Below are positions 13,501-22,303 of a DNA stretch of 64,000 nt, in pieces (position 1 is the first letter of the stretch; every line of letters begins with the position of its first letter). A program made the translations under genes and the position numbers. The stretch is taken from contig NC_059552.1 of the NCBI RefSeq assembly GCF_905220415.1, positions 7,207,001-7,271,000 of the forward strand, in the 5' to 3' direction. The notes beneath the pieces were generated by a model. That model worked only from the letters and a program-made list of their open reading frames with translations, made no database searches and had not been told where the DNA came from. The stretch is from Colias croceus (taxonomy: Eukaryota; Arthropoda; Insecta; Lepidoptera; Pieridae).

Positions 13501-16500
13501 CACAGGCTGCACATTAGCAAGCTTCCACGATTTCGGTACTTTTCCAGTCGTCATCGAAAGGCGAAAGAGGCGTGTCAGAACAGGAGCGAGCTCAGGCGCA
13601 CAGGTTTTTAGTACTATGGCTGGAATACCATCAGGGCCACTAGCTTTATTCACATCAAGATTCCGCAGCGTTTTAAGAACCTCAGTCTGACGGATGCGAA
13701 TTTCCGGCATATTCGTCTCGCAACCAGGTAGACTGGGAGGTATGGCGCTTGCAGGATCCAGACGCGAATTTTCTGCGAACAGAGTAGCAAATAGGTTCGC
13801 TTTCTCTGCGGCAGTGTGAGCTAGCGTCCCATCCGGTCTCAGCAGTGGAGGAAGTGAGGGGCGGCAGAAATTCGATTCAACCGACTTTGCCAGGGACCAA
13901 AACGCTTTACTACCGGAGGGGTAAGAAGCCAGTTTGTTCCCTATACGGCTAACGTGGTCAAATCGAGCTTTCCGTAGAGCTTTCTTGCAGGACTTGGCGG
14001 CCCGGTTAAAGGCTTTCTTCTTCTCTGATACGTCCTTGGCCTTGCGGTGTCGAGCATCAGTCCAAGCCAGATATGCCTCATGCTTAAGCGCTTCAGCGCG
14101 TTTGCACTCGGCTCTGAACCAGGGCTGAGCTTTACTGGACGTGGCTACATCGGAGAATGGAATATAGTACTCCATTCCCTGCCGCAGCACATCTGTCACA
14201 GCATCCGCACAGGTCGAAGGGTCTTCGGAAGAAAAGCAAACAGACCGCCAGGGATAAGACGCAAAGAAGGAACGCATCTCGTCCCAATCTGCTGACTTGT
14301 ATCGCCACACGCGCCGAGAGCCCCTGGGACTGGGATCGGGCGGCGAGTAGACAGATACAGACTTCACCAGACAGTGATCGGAGCTGCCAAGCGGCGCAGA
14401 AATCGCAACCGAGTAACGGTCCGGATCTGTTGTCAGCAGAAGGTCCAAGCAATTGGCTGTATGGCTCTCAACATCAGGAACCCGCGTCGCTCCTTGGACC
14501 AGCTGGGTGAGATTTAACGCTATAGCGAGCTTACGCGTCTCTCTCCCAGCGAGATCAGTGCTCTGGTACGGGAATAGCCACTCCTGGTGGTGGGCATTGA
14601 AATCCCCCAGTAGCACTAGCTGAGCGGAAGGGAATTTGTGTTGAGCAGCATCCGCCGCCTCACTTAGGTACTCTGTGAGCCTGATAGTCTCCTGGTCTCC
14701 GCTGTGCGCTCGGTAGACACAAGCATAGACAAGCTTCTCTAAGCCTGTGTCCACCAGCATCCAAAGTACAGAGAAATGGGGGTCTTCAAGAAAACGGAGA
14801 CGCCGACAGCAGATGTCGTCTCGGACGTACGCGCACACACCTGATCGAGCTTTAAAATTTTGCTCCAGTGTGTAGCCGGGGTAAGTCAGGTACGCCAGAT
14901 CAGACGGACACCTTATCTGCGTCTCCGTGAGGAACAAGATACAAGGATTGCTAGTCTCTAGGTGGAAGTGGACTGAAGCGAGGTTGGAGTGTAGACCTCT
15001 GATGTTAGTAAGGTCTACTTTCAGCGAGAGGGAGTGCTGCCGCTGTACAACTGTGTTCCTGTATCTTGCTTTTTTCATAATTTGTTTGGAGAGTGAAGTA
15101 GGTGTGAAGACGGCAGTGAATCGAGGCGCTTTACATCTTGACCTGAGACACACACTTAGAAGCCGCAATGACGGGGACTAGTCTGGAGACTGCGGGGACG
15201 CCCGAGCCCCCCCAAGTTGTCCATAGGGCCCTCTCATCCGGTCGCCAACCGGCACTATGGCGCAACTTGGGATTTTTCGCTGGTTGGCGGGGCAGCCTTT
15301 CACATGTGGCTAGCACGCTACTTGGGCCCCCTACTGACCAGCGGTCGGCCAGCGGTGCACCGTGCCTCGGATCCCGCTACCCTCCATGACTAGCCACCGG
15401 AAGCAGCAACGACAGTGAGCGTCAGATCGTCCTGATTGTAAAAGCGCAACTGATTCGACCCGTCTTCACTAAGGCTACATCAGCTTCTTCGTGCCGGAAC
15501 ACGGACGCTTGGCGACACGTCTTCAGCTGATGGGTGGTCATTATAGCCGCGACAAATGTCTCCCACCATGCATTTATAATATTAGTATGGACTAGCTGTG
15601 TCCCACAGTATTACCCACAGTTATCCGCTCCTATTGGTCTAAGCATGGTGAGATTATATAGTATACAGCCCTCCTCGATAAATGGGCTATCTAATACTGA
15701 GATAATTTTTCAAATTGGCCTTGTAGTTCCTAAGTTTAGCGTGTTCAAACAAACTCTTCAGCTTTATAATATTAGTATAGAAGATAATACATACCAACAT
15801 CCCTTTCACCCACACACACTCTAGTCACAAGGTGTGGGCATTCTGCAAAATACCTGCCCAGAGTGGACAGATCTGTTTGCAAACGAAGTGATGTGCGTTG
15901 GTTGAACTGGGCTCTACTAGAAGTGCCTAGTGATGTTGCACTCACTCTGAAATAGAGTTAAACAATTTTTGTTTGCAGACAAGGTGTTTTCTCGGTCTAG
16001 TTTCAAGACTTATGTAGGTGATATTTTATGATTTCTTTGTTATTTGAGAAGTCAAGGCACTTCTAAAAAATTTTAATGAATAAATAAACAATAAAACTTT
16101 TTGCACGGTAGAACAAAAATCCAACATTTCAGGTTTGTGATATTGTGTAACCTTACCAAGGTTACATAAACCTGAGATCTTGGATTTTTGCTGTAGGCAT
16201 ACAGCAATGGTAAATTTGAGTACCTTAGTGTTTTAAAATAATATTAAATGCATCATCAAAGAATTTATCATAAAATGCATATTTTATGTGTATTTTATAT
16301 CATTTACCTGTCTGTCATAATATTATGTGTAAACACTGTGTATGTCACATAAGAAAACGCTGTCTCCTTTAATGTGTCTGGCAACAGCTGAAACATAAAT
16401 GAAAATTAAAATTGTTACTTATAATTCATTTCTATATACACAACTGTTTGTTCTTAGTTCTATACACATTAAAAGTGAAGTCCCATGTCCCCTAGTGGGG

Positions 16501-19500
16501 TAAGGACTAAGGGGCAGATGCATTATATATCTGTTTCACTGATCGATTTTCTTTAGGGACAAGTAGGTGATCAGCCTTCCATGTCCTACCAGACCGAGAC
16601 ATTTTTTTTTCTTCGTCTCCACCGGAAACGAACCCAGGACCCCTCGGTGCTACGCTCACGCGTCAACCACTGTACCAAGGAGGCGGTACAGTGGTACAGG
16701 GCATATCTCTCAAGTTGGATCGAACTGCACATGGTGTGCGAATTTTATTATAATCGGTTAAGTGGTTTAGGAATCCATTGAGGACAAACATTGTGACACG
16801 AGATTTATATATGTATATTAAGATTAGTGTCCCAACAGTGGGAATGTATATGGGCTGATGATGATGATGATATTAGTGTAAATGTAAACACACATAGTAA
16901 TAACAAAATAAAAAATGTATTCATCACTCACCAAGTCCAAATTCTCCACAGATCCAATAACAAGGCTCAACACAAACAAATGGTTCCCATCACCAATCTG
17001 AATAAGACCTTCCTCGCAAATCAACTTTGGTTGTAAATCTAATGACGAGGCCATTTTCTTGCTTTCCGCTATATATTCCTCTAGAAAGAGAAATTAAATT
17101 AAGATTTTTTTAATATTAATCAGCTATATGGAAAAGAATGAAGATTATTTATAGCAACCATTATTTTAAGCTTATGATGATTTTAGAAGTTAACTACTTA
17201 AAATTAATATTACTTGTATTTAGTAGTATTATTCAATCAATACCTACTTGGATTGATTGAATAAAAATACTTGAAAAATCACTACATAGTATAAAACAAA
17301 GTCGCTTTCTCTGTCCCTATGTATGCGTAAATCTTTAAAACTACGCAACGGATTTTGTTGCGGTTTTTTTAATAGATAAAGTGATTCAAGAGGAAGGTTT
17401 TAGTATATAATTCATTAGGTTTTAGACAAAGCGGGCGAAGCCGCGGGCGGGAAGCTAGTAAAAAAATAAAGCAAAAGAGTAAACATACCAACTTTTAACA
17501 AAATAGATTTCGATGCTGGTGGATTTTTTTCTTGCCTACTGGATGGATTCACAATTTCATTGCTGTGAAACATTCTTAATTCATTCCTCTGTAAGAGATT
17601 AAATAATAAAGTTTAAATTACGTTTTTTATAGTGGACACAATAAATAAGTCGAGTAATTTAAGTAAACTTATTTCAGCAAAGCATACAATATAACACTTT
17701 TCTTGTTTCTCATACAAAGTATATTTTCAATCCATACTTATATTATAAATGCGAAAGTAACTTTGTCTGTCTATCTGTCTGTTACTCAATCACGCCTTAA
17801 CTACTGAACCAATTTGCATGAAGAGATATTTCGATACCCGAGAAAGGACATAGGATAGGTTTTATCCCGGAAATCCCACGGGAACGGGACCTACGCGGGT
17901 TTTTCTTTCTTCTGCGCGGGCGATGCCGCGGATGGAAAGCTAATACACAATAAATTTAATTAAACTTACAGGAGTTGGTGTGCTGACTCTATCTTCAATG
18001 GTAAGACTCATCAAAAGTTGTGGATGGCAACACTTTCCCTCCGATTTCACACCTAGTAATTTGTGCCATGAATGTTTTACCTGAAAATGTGTTTATATCC
18101 TTAGGTACAAATTAATAAAAGAAAAACCCTCACTAACAAATCTTTCTTCGTTTTGATTTCTCCTAATAAAATGTATTATTCTATTGTTAAATCAAGAAAT
18201 ACCAAAAATCAAAATACTATGGGAACATGATCAATGTAATGCTCCTGCCACACTATGCTCCTCGCCCTGCTCATGGCTCTGCTCATCGCGCTACCGTTAT
18301 TCGCCGCGACGCGACGTTGCCCTCTCTGTCCACACACTGCTCTACTCGCGCGATTAATCGCTATGCTATTTTTTTATAGCTAATTATATTAATGTAGGTA
18401 GTAAAAAGAAATATACATCGTCGTCGTCGTCCTCAAACATAAAAAACATTAACACTTTTTCATTTGACCATTCCATGCTTGGCGACGACATCATTTTCAA
18501 TTTTGCATCTATGTGTGTCTTGGGCGAGCGCTCGATGCGGACTGCGATCCAGCCAGTCACTCGCACTCGTATTGTATTGCCAGTCCTTTGACTCGCGCTT
18601 AAAAACTGACAAAAAAGGGAACAGGGAGCAGGACGATGAGCACGACGAGTGGCATTAAGTAATGTAATGCCTATGTCTCTGCATACTTTCCTTGTTACTT
18701 CCCATACCACTCGTCGAGTGTGTGGCCGGCGTATTACAAATAATCACATTTGCGGTCCATAATCAACAGAACATGTTCCCAAAAAATATAGTAAAACATT
18801 AATTTAAACATTGTGAATATTATAACTTTATACAAAGACACTAAACTCTTATGTCAGTTTTTATAGATTCCGTATAAATAAATCTTACATCAACAAATTT
18901 GTTAGCAGGGCACGGTTGAGCTCCAAGCAGACTGAGCAGTAGATATCCAACTTTATCCTTTCTGCCTTGAGAGCCAGTTGTGAACACCTCCACTTTAACT
19001 GGTACATTTTGTACTCGTAAACTGGAATTATTAAATTATGCAACATTAAAATTTAGACATTGTTCCTTTTCTGAATTGACAAAATATTTGTGAACAAGAA
19101 GTACACAGTTTCCTTGAACATCACTTTTGTAGACTCAGTGTATATAAAAACTTTTATATTTAACAAAATCATATATATTCCACTTCTAAATTAACCCAAA
19201 AACCATCTTAATTATGAAATATTTTAAAATTTTATACTTAGTAATTCATTTGTTGAGCCATTTTGTTTGTAACAATTTACATAATTAATTTCTAGAAACT
19301 ATAATCAAGTATAATATATAAACGGTACTGCAAAATAAAAGCTATTTATTTATTTATTGAAACAGAATCGTTCTTTGTACTTACAGTGATAATACCAAAG
19401 CATACATATAATTGAGTAACAATATGTTAACAAAAATACAAACAAAACGGAGTTACATACATACTATCACTATGTGCATCCAAATACCTGATATAGAAGT

Positions 19501-19904
19501 CTAGGACAGTATTTGTACTACTAGCAAAAATGTCAATTGTGGCATTGGAGGCCAGCACACGATTTAACATTTTTATTTAATATACAACTAAAAATCCATG
19601 CAAATAAAAAAAATTACACTTAAACTACCTTCGAAATTTTCTTTTATCAGCTTCCCAAACTAGCTCCGCATCAAAGACTGGTGCGTGGGTGGGCACAGTC
19701 GGATCAGTTTCTAGCATATATCCATTCAAGGAACCACTTACAATAAAAGGCGATCGTAAAAAACCAAACCCAAGTCCTGTAAACATGAATACAACTAACT
19801 TTTAAAAAAATAGCGAAAGAAACCAGATACAAATCTCGCAAATGTTAATTACCCTCTTTCACATGCAGCACGATTTGTATGGTAGGTCCTCTCAATTCAT
19901 CCAT
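4520..19904 (-). CDS. Cep120: CEP120-like centrosomal protein, 20 coding exons
   Basis: Exons in transcript order: 19853-19904, 19629-19776, 18889-19021, 17970-18080, 17489-17588, 16932-17080, 16308-16387, 15854-15946, 11565-11763, 10682-10839, 10128-10343, 9672-9730, 9321-9430, 8763-8945, 7414-7590, 6636-6722, 5814-5971, 5077-5210, 4809-4851, 4520-4667. All have AG/GT borders and the phases join to 845 codons plus stop. The N-terminus (M-D-E-L-R-G..I-V-L-H-V-K-E-G, then Y-M-L-E-T-D-P and F-D-A-E-L-V-W-E) is the first C2-type domain of CEP120. A further C2-like segment follows (about 180-290), and residues 500-740 are a Lys/Glu/Leu-rich coiled coil, matching the family order. CEP120 promotes centriole elongation and appendage assembly. 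It is shorter than the vertebrate protein (nearly 1000 residues). At exon 9 only the inner CTGCAG acceptor keeps frame, and at exon 12 only the outer GT at 9671 does. The large intron 11764-15853 holds a retrotransposon. Confidence 0.82.
5230..5413 (+). mobile_element. Helitron-like non-autonomous element, family A
   Basis: Starts TCACTACATA after an A and ends in the hairpin GCGGGCGAAGCCGCGGGC, then AAGCTAG before a T. The TC start, CG-rich 3' hairpin, CTAG end and A/T target are the Helitron hallmarks. About 184 bp, in a CEP120 intron. Other family A copies are at 6147, 11327 and 17279. Confidence 0.65.
5573..5790. repeat. Dispersed repeat, family shared with 42.43-42.61 kb
   Basis: Begins with the phrase ACCGACTTCAAAAAAAGG and contains CGCCATCTTTTTCTTATC and CATAAAGAAGTTTCACTTCT. 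The same ordered phrases recur at 42466-42612. It lies in the intron next to CEP120 exon 17, ending just before that exon. Confidence 0.5.
6147..6511 (+). mobile_element. Helitron-like element, family A, with internal insertion
   Basis: Same ends as the 5230 copy (TCACTACATAG ... AAAGCTAG, A/T target). About 180 bp of extra AT-rich sequence interrupts it between 6290 and 6470. Confidence 0.6.
6866..6983 (-). rRNA. 5S: 5S rRNA gene copy, intronic
   Basis: 118-nt 5S sequence from GCCAACGTCCATACCACG to GTGATGTTGGC, followed on the minus strand by TTTTTGC, the RNA polymerase III stop. It is identical to the consensus of the plus-strand copies, including the internal promoter (boxes A, IE and C). 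It lies between CEP120 exons 15 and 16 and points the same way as that gene. Confidence 0.93.
7229..7405 (-). mobile_element. Helitron-like element, family D
   Basis: On the minus strand it ends in the CCGCGG hairpin and CTAG (7229-7232) and begins with TC at 7405. Its body (TCTCAAGTTGGATCGAACTG) recurs at 16697-16823. Its right end lies 8 bp from the left edge of CEP120 exon 15. Confidence 0.55.
8031..8190. repeat. 3' end remnant of a non-LTR element (probable)
   Basis: A TTTATTTA-type run is followed by GGCGGCCTTATCGCTATAAG and CGATCTCTGCCAGGCAACC, a phrase I associate with LINE 3' ends in Lepidoptera. No coding remnant is visible. It sits in a CEP120 intron. Confidence 0.35.
9861..10077 (+). 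mobile_element. Helitron-like element, family B
   Basis: Contains TATTATAAAGGCGAAAGTTT near the 5' end, TTTTATCCCGGAAATCCCAC in the middle, and ends CGCGGGCGAAGCCGCGGGCG then AATCTAG before T. It lies in the intron between CEP120 exons 11 and 12. Confidence 0.6.
10994..11216 (+). mobile_element. Helitron-like element, family B
   Basis: Begins TCCTACTAATCTTATAAATG after an A and ends with the GCGGGCGAAGCCGCGGGC hairpin and AATCTAG before T. It is a full-length copy of about 223 bp in the intron between CEP120 exons 9 and 10. Confidence 0.65.
11327..11486 (-). mobile_element. Helitron-like element, family A
   Basis: Inverted copy: CTAG then the GCCCGCGGCTTCGCCCGC hairpin at the left, CTATGTAGTGA at the right. 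It lies in the intron 5' of CEP120 exon 10. Confidence 0.6.
11907..12070 (-). mobile_element. Helitron-like element, family B, 3' part split by a LINE
   Basis: Minus-strand copy starting at CTAG 11907 and running to TTACTTTCGCATTT, where the retrotransposon tail begins. The missing end, CATTTATAATATTAGTATGG, resumes at 15569-15591. Compare the uninterrupted copy at 29794-29980. Confidence 0.65.
12068..15568 (-). mobile_element. Full-length non-LTR (LINE) retrotransposon
   Basis: About 3.5 kb, ending on the minus strand in a poly(A) tail (T-run near 12069-12088). Both flanks carry GCATTT (12065-12070 and 15570-15575), a likely target-site duplication inside a family B Helitron copy. A roughly 400-bp GC-rich leader (15169-15568) precedes the single intact ORF. 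No ORF1-type gag frame is visible. The intact ORF and clean junctions suggest recent insertion into the CEP120 intron. Confidence 0.8.
12148..15168 (-). CDS. LINE endonuclease/reverse transcriptase polyprotein
   Basis: Uninterrupted 1006-residue frame. Residues 52-275 form an APE-type endonuclease: F-L-T-E-T-Q near 82, G-D-F-N-A-H-H-Q-E-W at 188-197 and S-D-H-C at 263-266. Residues 495-790 form the reverse transcriptase: N-K-A-S-G-P-D-G-I-P, Q-Y-G-F-R-R-N-R-S-T, D-I-S-K-A-F-D-K-V-W, A-G-V-P-Q-G-S-V-L-S and the catalytic Y-A-D-D at 722-725. The C-terminal A-I-E-R-R-A-K-R-L and W-N-M-L-P-E-S-V-F belong to the Jockey/CR1-type group. It copies its RNA into DNA at a nicked target. All catalytic motifs look intact. 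The exact clade is uncertain. Confidence 0.9.
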   Translation of the reverse strand: MRLLSVCLRSRCKAPRFTAVFTPTSLSKQIMKKARYRNTVVQRQHSLSLKVDLTNIRGLHSNLASVHFHLETSNPCILFLTETQIRCPSDLAYLTYPGYTLEQNFKARSGVCAYVRDDICCRRLRFLEDPHFSVLWMLVDTGLEKLVYACVYRAHSGDQETIRLTEYLSEAADAAQHKFPSAQLVLLGDFNAHHQEWLFPYQSTDLAGRETRKLAIALNLTQLVQGATRVPDVESHTANCLDLLLTTDPDRYSVAISAPLGSSDHCLVKSVSVYSPPDPSPRGSRRVWRYKSADWDEMRSFFASYPWRSVCFSSEDPSTCADAVTDVLRQGMEYYIPFSDVATSSKAQPWFRAECKRAEALKHEAYLAWTDARHRKAKDVSEKKKAFNRAAKSCKKALRKARFDHVSRIGNKLASYPSGSKAFWSLAKSVESNFCRPSLPPLLRPDGTLAHTAAEKANLFATLFAENSRLDPASAIPPSLPGCETNMPEIRIRQTEVLKTLRNLDVNKASGPDGIPAIVLKTCAPELAPVLTRLFRLSMTTGKVPKSWKLANVQPVPKKGSRADPSNYRPISVTSILCKTMERVLNSRLMAHLEANDLLSDRQYGFRRNRSTGDLLACATYIWSEAIENHGEALAVSLDISKAFDKVWHDSLIGKLPSYGLPAGFCAWITDFLRDRSIRVVVDGCSSDQLAINAGVPQGSVLSATLFLLHINDLLKPGIYGYADDSTVVERYVSNARASTAQIQSLREAMVDRLNLSLQAVSDWGEANLVKFNATKTQACLFSAKRSPFNLTPFFQGVSVPITDHLELLGITLTPTLNFGSYIESKAQVASKKLGILAKVRQYFSPGQLLNLYQAQVRSCIEYCSHLWDGSAKYQLEALEAIERRAKRLINDDELVGKKLQSLAHRRRVASLSVFYRIHFGECAAELHDLIPPSPFFHRSSRRTDSRHRHMVDVPCTRTKRFGSTFFIRTARDWNMLPESVFPDEYNMEVFKKRVNRYLLGKRAPS
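15569..15591 (-). mobile_element. 5' end of the Helitron split by the LINE
   Basis: CATTTATAATATTAGTATGG is the 5' terminus (minus strand TCCATACTAATATT) missing from the 11907-12070 copy. It resumes exactly beyond the LINE. Confidence 0.6.
15592..15780 (-). mobile_element. Helitron-like element, family C
   Basis: Minus copy starting CTAG at 15592, directly abutting the previous element, and carrying GCTCCTATTGGTCTAAGC and GATAAATGGGCTATCT. Related plus-strand copies lie at 34661 and 60291. Confidence 0.55.
16112..16192. repeat. Small imperfect palindrome in CEP120 intron
   Basis: AAAAATCCAACATTTCAGG is mirrored by CCTGAGATCTTGGATTTTT around a core GTAACCTTACCAAGGTTAC, itself an 8-bp stem with a 3-base loop. 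It may be a tiny foldback element; no target duplication was identified. Confidence 0.4.
16481..16688 (-). mobile_element. tRNA-derived SINE
   Basis: On the minus strand the head reads GCCTCCTTGGTACAGTGGTT (A-box-like) and then GGTCCTGGGTTCGTTTCC (B box), the layout of a tRNA-derived Pol III promoter. A non-tRNA body follows down to about 16481. It lies between CEP120 exons 6 and 7. Confidence 0.6.
16697..16823 (-). mobile_element. Helitron-like element, family D, truncated, plus a SINE tail
   Basis: Near copy of the body at 7287-7405 (ATCTCTCAAGTTGGATCG to GTATATTAAGA), lacking its 3' hairpin. It is followed at 16829-16872 by GTGTCCCAACAGTGGGAA and a GATGAT run, resembling a SINE tail. Confidence 0.5.
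17279..17458 (+). mobile_element. Helitron-like element, family A
   Basis: TCACTACATAGTATAAAAC start after A and GCGGGCGAAGCCGCGGGC hairpin with GAAGCTAG end before T; 180 bp. It ends 30 bp before CEP120 exon 5 begins on the plus-strand coordinate. Confidence 0.65.
17731..17943 (+). mobile_element. Helitron-like element, family B
   Basis: TCCATACTTATATTATAAAT start, GTCTGTCTATCTGTCTGTTA, and a mutated 3' hairpin (GCGGGCGATGCCGCGG) with CTAA end. It lies in the intron between CEP120 exons 4 and 5. Confidence 0.6.
18221..18780. mobile_element. GC-rich terminal-inverted-repeat element (560 bp)
   Basis: Ends GGGAACATG ... CATGTTCCC, with degenerate inner inverted repeats (GTAATGCTCCTGCCACAC against GTGTGTGGCCGGCGTATTAC). 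It is markedly richer in GC and CpG than the intron around it, with no coding capacity. Class unknown. Confidence 0.45.
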
Positions 19905-20083
19905 TTATGTATAATATCAAAATAACTGCAAATAATATAAAATTATAGATTTAAACTCTACGTAAACAAATGCTTCGAAATTTGAATTCGTAATAATATG
20001 TCAACAGTCAAGTGTCAACGTCTATCTAAACTGTCATTAATTGTCAATTTAATGGTATTATAATTAGGTAATAGGTACCAAGG

Positions 20084-21212
20084 CTTAGAGTATATATTAC
20101 AATAGTATAGAGCGAGTGTATTGCACAAATTGCCTAGTGCGGATCGTAGGCAGATGAGCTATAGATACTATATAGATGTGTGTGTGACAAATAGGGATGG
20201 GTAGGTATCAATTGCGTGTTGAACTATCGATAATTTATGTAAATAAATATGTATCATAAGTAAATTTTATGTTCAATAAGTTATTAAAGGAAAAATATAT
20301 GAATAAAGTATAAATATGTAATTTTTTTATTTGTTTACCAACTGAATAAAGTTTGTTTATTCCATTTGAATATTAAATATTATATAAGAAATTTTCTTGT
20401 ATTAATTATAAGTACTTTAAAAAAATATGTTTAATTGGAATATCAGAAAAACGTGAGTACTTTTTAAATAATAAAGTTAATAAAATAAAAGATCGGGTTT
20501 AGTGCTATTTCTTTAATAATAAATCAAACAATAATAATAATGTTTTAAAAATGGTAAAAAATATTAAGGAATAATCAATAATTTAAAATGATAATATAAT
20601 AAATAATATTAATAATTTTTTTATTTAATTTTATCCATTCTACTATCAAAATCTTCAAAATCAATTTAGCGGTTCAGAAAATATATCGTAACATTACATA
20701 CTTTACATTTACACTATAATACATTCGCATTCATAATATTAGAAAGTGTATCATACAAAACACACCACAAATAAAGTTAAATAAATAATTTGTTAAAATA
20801 TAGTTCTTCTAGTAAACTTTATATCGAGTACAGCGTTGGTCAGGTCACATCACTACGATCACGTGACGGCAGTGAGGCGCGCGAGCGAGCCTGCGCGTGT
20901 CCGCCTCCCACCTACCCTTCACCCCCGCGATGCTAGATTTATTTTCATAAAAATAAGTATAACAATCGACTTACTGATGAAATGTGATAGTGGATTTTAA
21001 TTTTGTGTATTTTCTAGTATCGTTTTTGCAAGATAGAACTGCACATTTCACCATGTTTATTCGTAAATATAAAAAAAATCCAGAGCAACGCACTTCGTGA
21101 GCATTCAACCACGACTGCGAGCGCTCGCGGCGGGAGCGTCGTGTTGTTCCCACCTGTGCCTACTGTTCCCACTTGGTTGTTCGCACTCTATAGATAGTAT
21201 ATATACTCTAAG
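20084..21212 (-). mobile_element. 1.13 kb TIR transposon with 8-bp target duplication, P/THAP type
   Basis: Termini CTTAGAGTATATAT are perfect 14-bp inverted repeats, continuing imperfectly with a TATAGAG-type segment. TACCAAGG flanks both sides exactly (20076-20083 and 21213-21220), an 8-bp target duplication. Inside, on the minus strand about 158 bp from the right end, begins a THAP-domain exon. 8-bp duplications plus an N-terminal THAP domain are the marks of the P-element superfamily. The rest is AT-rich with one CpG-rich patch (20860-20940), so the copy is internally deleted or non-autonomous. Confidence 0.65.
20975..21054 (-). CDS. THAP zinc-finger first exon (partial gene)
   Basis: ATG at 21054, 26 codons plus two bases, then a strong donor CA|GTAAGT. 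The peptide starts M-V-K-C-A-V-L-S-C-K-N and ends T-I-T-F-H. C4 and C9 match the first half of the THAP C2CH finger, and F-H with a splice site there is the usual THAP exon border. I find no second exon with the remaining Cys and His in the element or its flank, so this is a truncated transposase or a captured host exon. THAP domains bind DNA and, in P transposase, recognise element ends. Confidence 0.5.
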
Positions 21213-21236
21213 TACCAAGGTAACCTGTTAATTGCT

Positions 21237-21492
21237 CCAAGAAGCTTATATCTAATCTAATACACTGGAGACCTCAGTATGAACACTAACCTGTCACAAG
21301 AAAATATGACCTTGAATGACGCCTGTATGTTCCTTCATCCATTTCACAGTTCACACCAACTTGCCAAGTTAGGTGTGAAAGGGACAAAAAACATACAGGC
21401 GTCATTCAAGGTCATACCTTCCCGTGACAAGTCAACGTTCATAACTTCATAGTGCAATCTCCAGTGTATTATTATAGATATAAGCTTCTTGG
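21237..21492. mobile_element. Palindromic MITE (256 bp)
   Basis: Begins CCAAGAAGCTTATATCTA and ends TATAAGCTTCTTGG. Inner arms also pair, for example GACCTTGAATGACGCCTGTA against TACAGGCGTCATTCAAGGTC. Almost the whole element folds on itself around 21360. It abuts the P-like element's right target duplication by 16 bp. Confidence 0.6.
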
Positions 21493-22078
21493 TGGGTATT
21501 AAATATTTTTATTTGTAAATGGCATGCTATGGTTATCATTTTTTTTAATTTAATTATACTGGAGTGATAATTTGTTAACTCCACAGCTATTAAAAAATAA
21601 CGCATCCAAATCTAAACAAACAGACAAACTGCTGGAAGTGTCTTCGTTTCATATCTTTCAGACACCTTTCAAAAATTATGAGCGGCGTTGCAAAACCTAC
21701 CAATTTTTCGGTAGATGTCCCGATATTAGCCCTCGTTTACCGAAATACCGATTACGAAGGCATTTCTACCGATTTTTTAGTTTTCCGCTGATTTTTACGA
21801 CGAAGAAATTAAATACTTTATTATTTGTAGCAACACTACACTATTTTACTCTGTGATTTTACTCTATGAACACTCGATTCCAAGGGGAAGAATTTTGTTT
21901 GGCCTTATGCTCCAAATACTATAAATAAAAATGGACTCTATTGAGTACGCATTAAGATACATAATACTAGAAGGGTTTGCTAGGATAACAGTAAGGGACA
22001 GTAAGGGAAATCCCCTGTAAACATGAAATGACTTCTTTCTTAATTAAGTTAATTTTAGATGCACTACTTCAGATGTAA

Positions 22079-22303
22079 ACTTCAGATGCACCAGCGCATA
22101 CAGGTGTCAAGCGAAAGAAATATCAACAAAAATATAAAAAAGAGTGGGAGTTACGACAGGAATTCTCTGCATGGTTGTCTCCACATTTATCAAAACCTAC
22201 TTTTGTAATGTGCAAATCTTGTAATAAGGAGATAAATATATCCTGGGGGTACGACGCTCTCAAAAAACAAGCCATTTCTAAACTTCACGAAAAGAGACAC
22301 TAA
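22079..22303 (+). pseudogene. BED/CxxC zinc-finger transposase-like fragment
   Basis: A 74-codon frame reads G-V-K-R-K-K-Y, K-E-W-E-L-R-Q-E-F, A-W-L-S-P-H-L, V-M-C-K-S-C-N-K-E-I and finally K-L-H-E-K-R-H before TAA. The order K-x-W, then C-x2-C, then H-x4-H is a BED-type finger as found at the start of hAT-like transposases and derived host genes. No ATG or catalytic part is present, so it is either an isolated exon or a relic. An AG acceptor (CTTCAG) precedes it at 22080-22085. Confidence 0.4.

Noticed and set aside
12194..15316. Many plus-strand frames of 60-130 codons
   Set aside because: Shadows of the 1006-codon LINE ORF on the other strand; no domains.
19491..19580. Minus-strand frame M-L-N-R-V-L-A-S-N-A as a CEP120 exon
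   Set aside because: Exons 2 and 3 join in frame without it and it has no similarity to the domain; probably a repeat tail.
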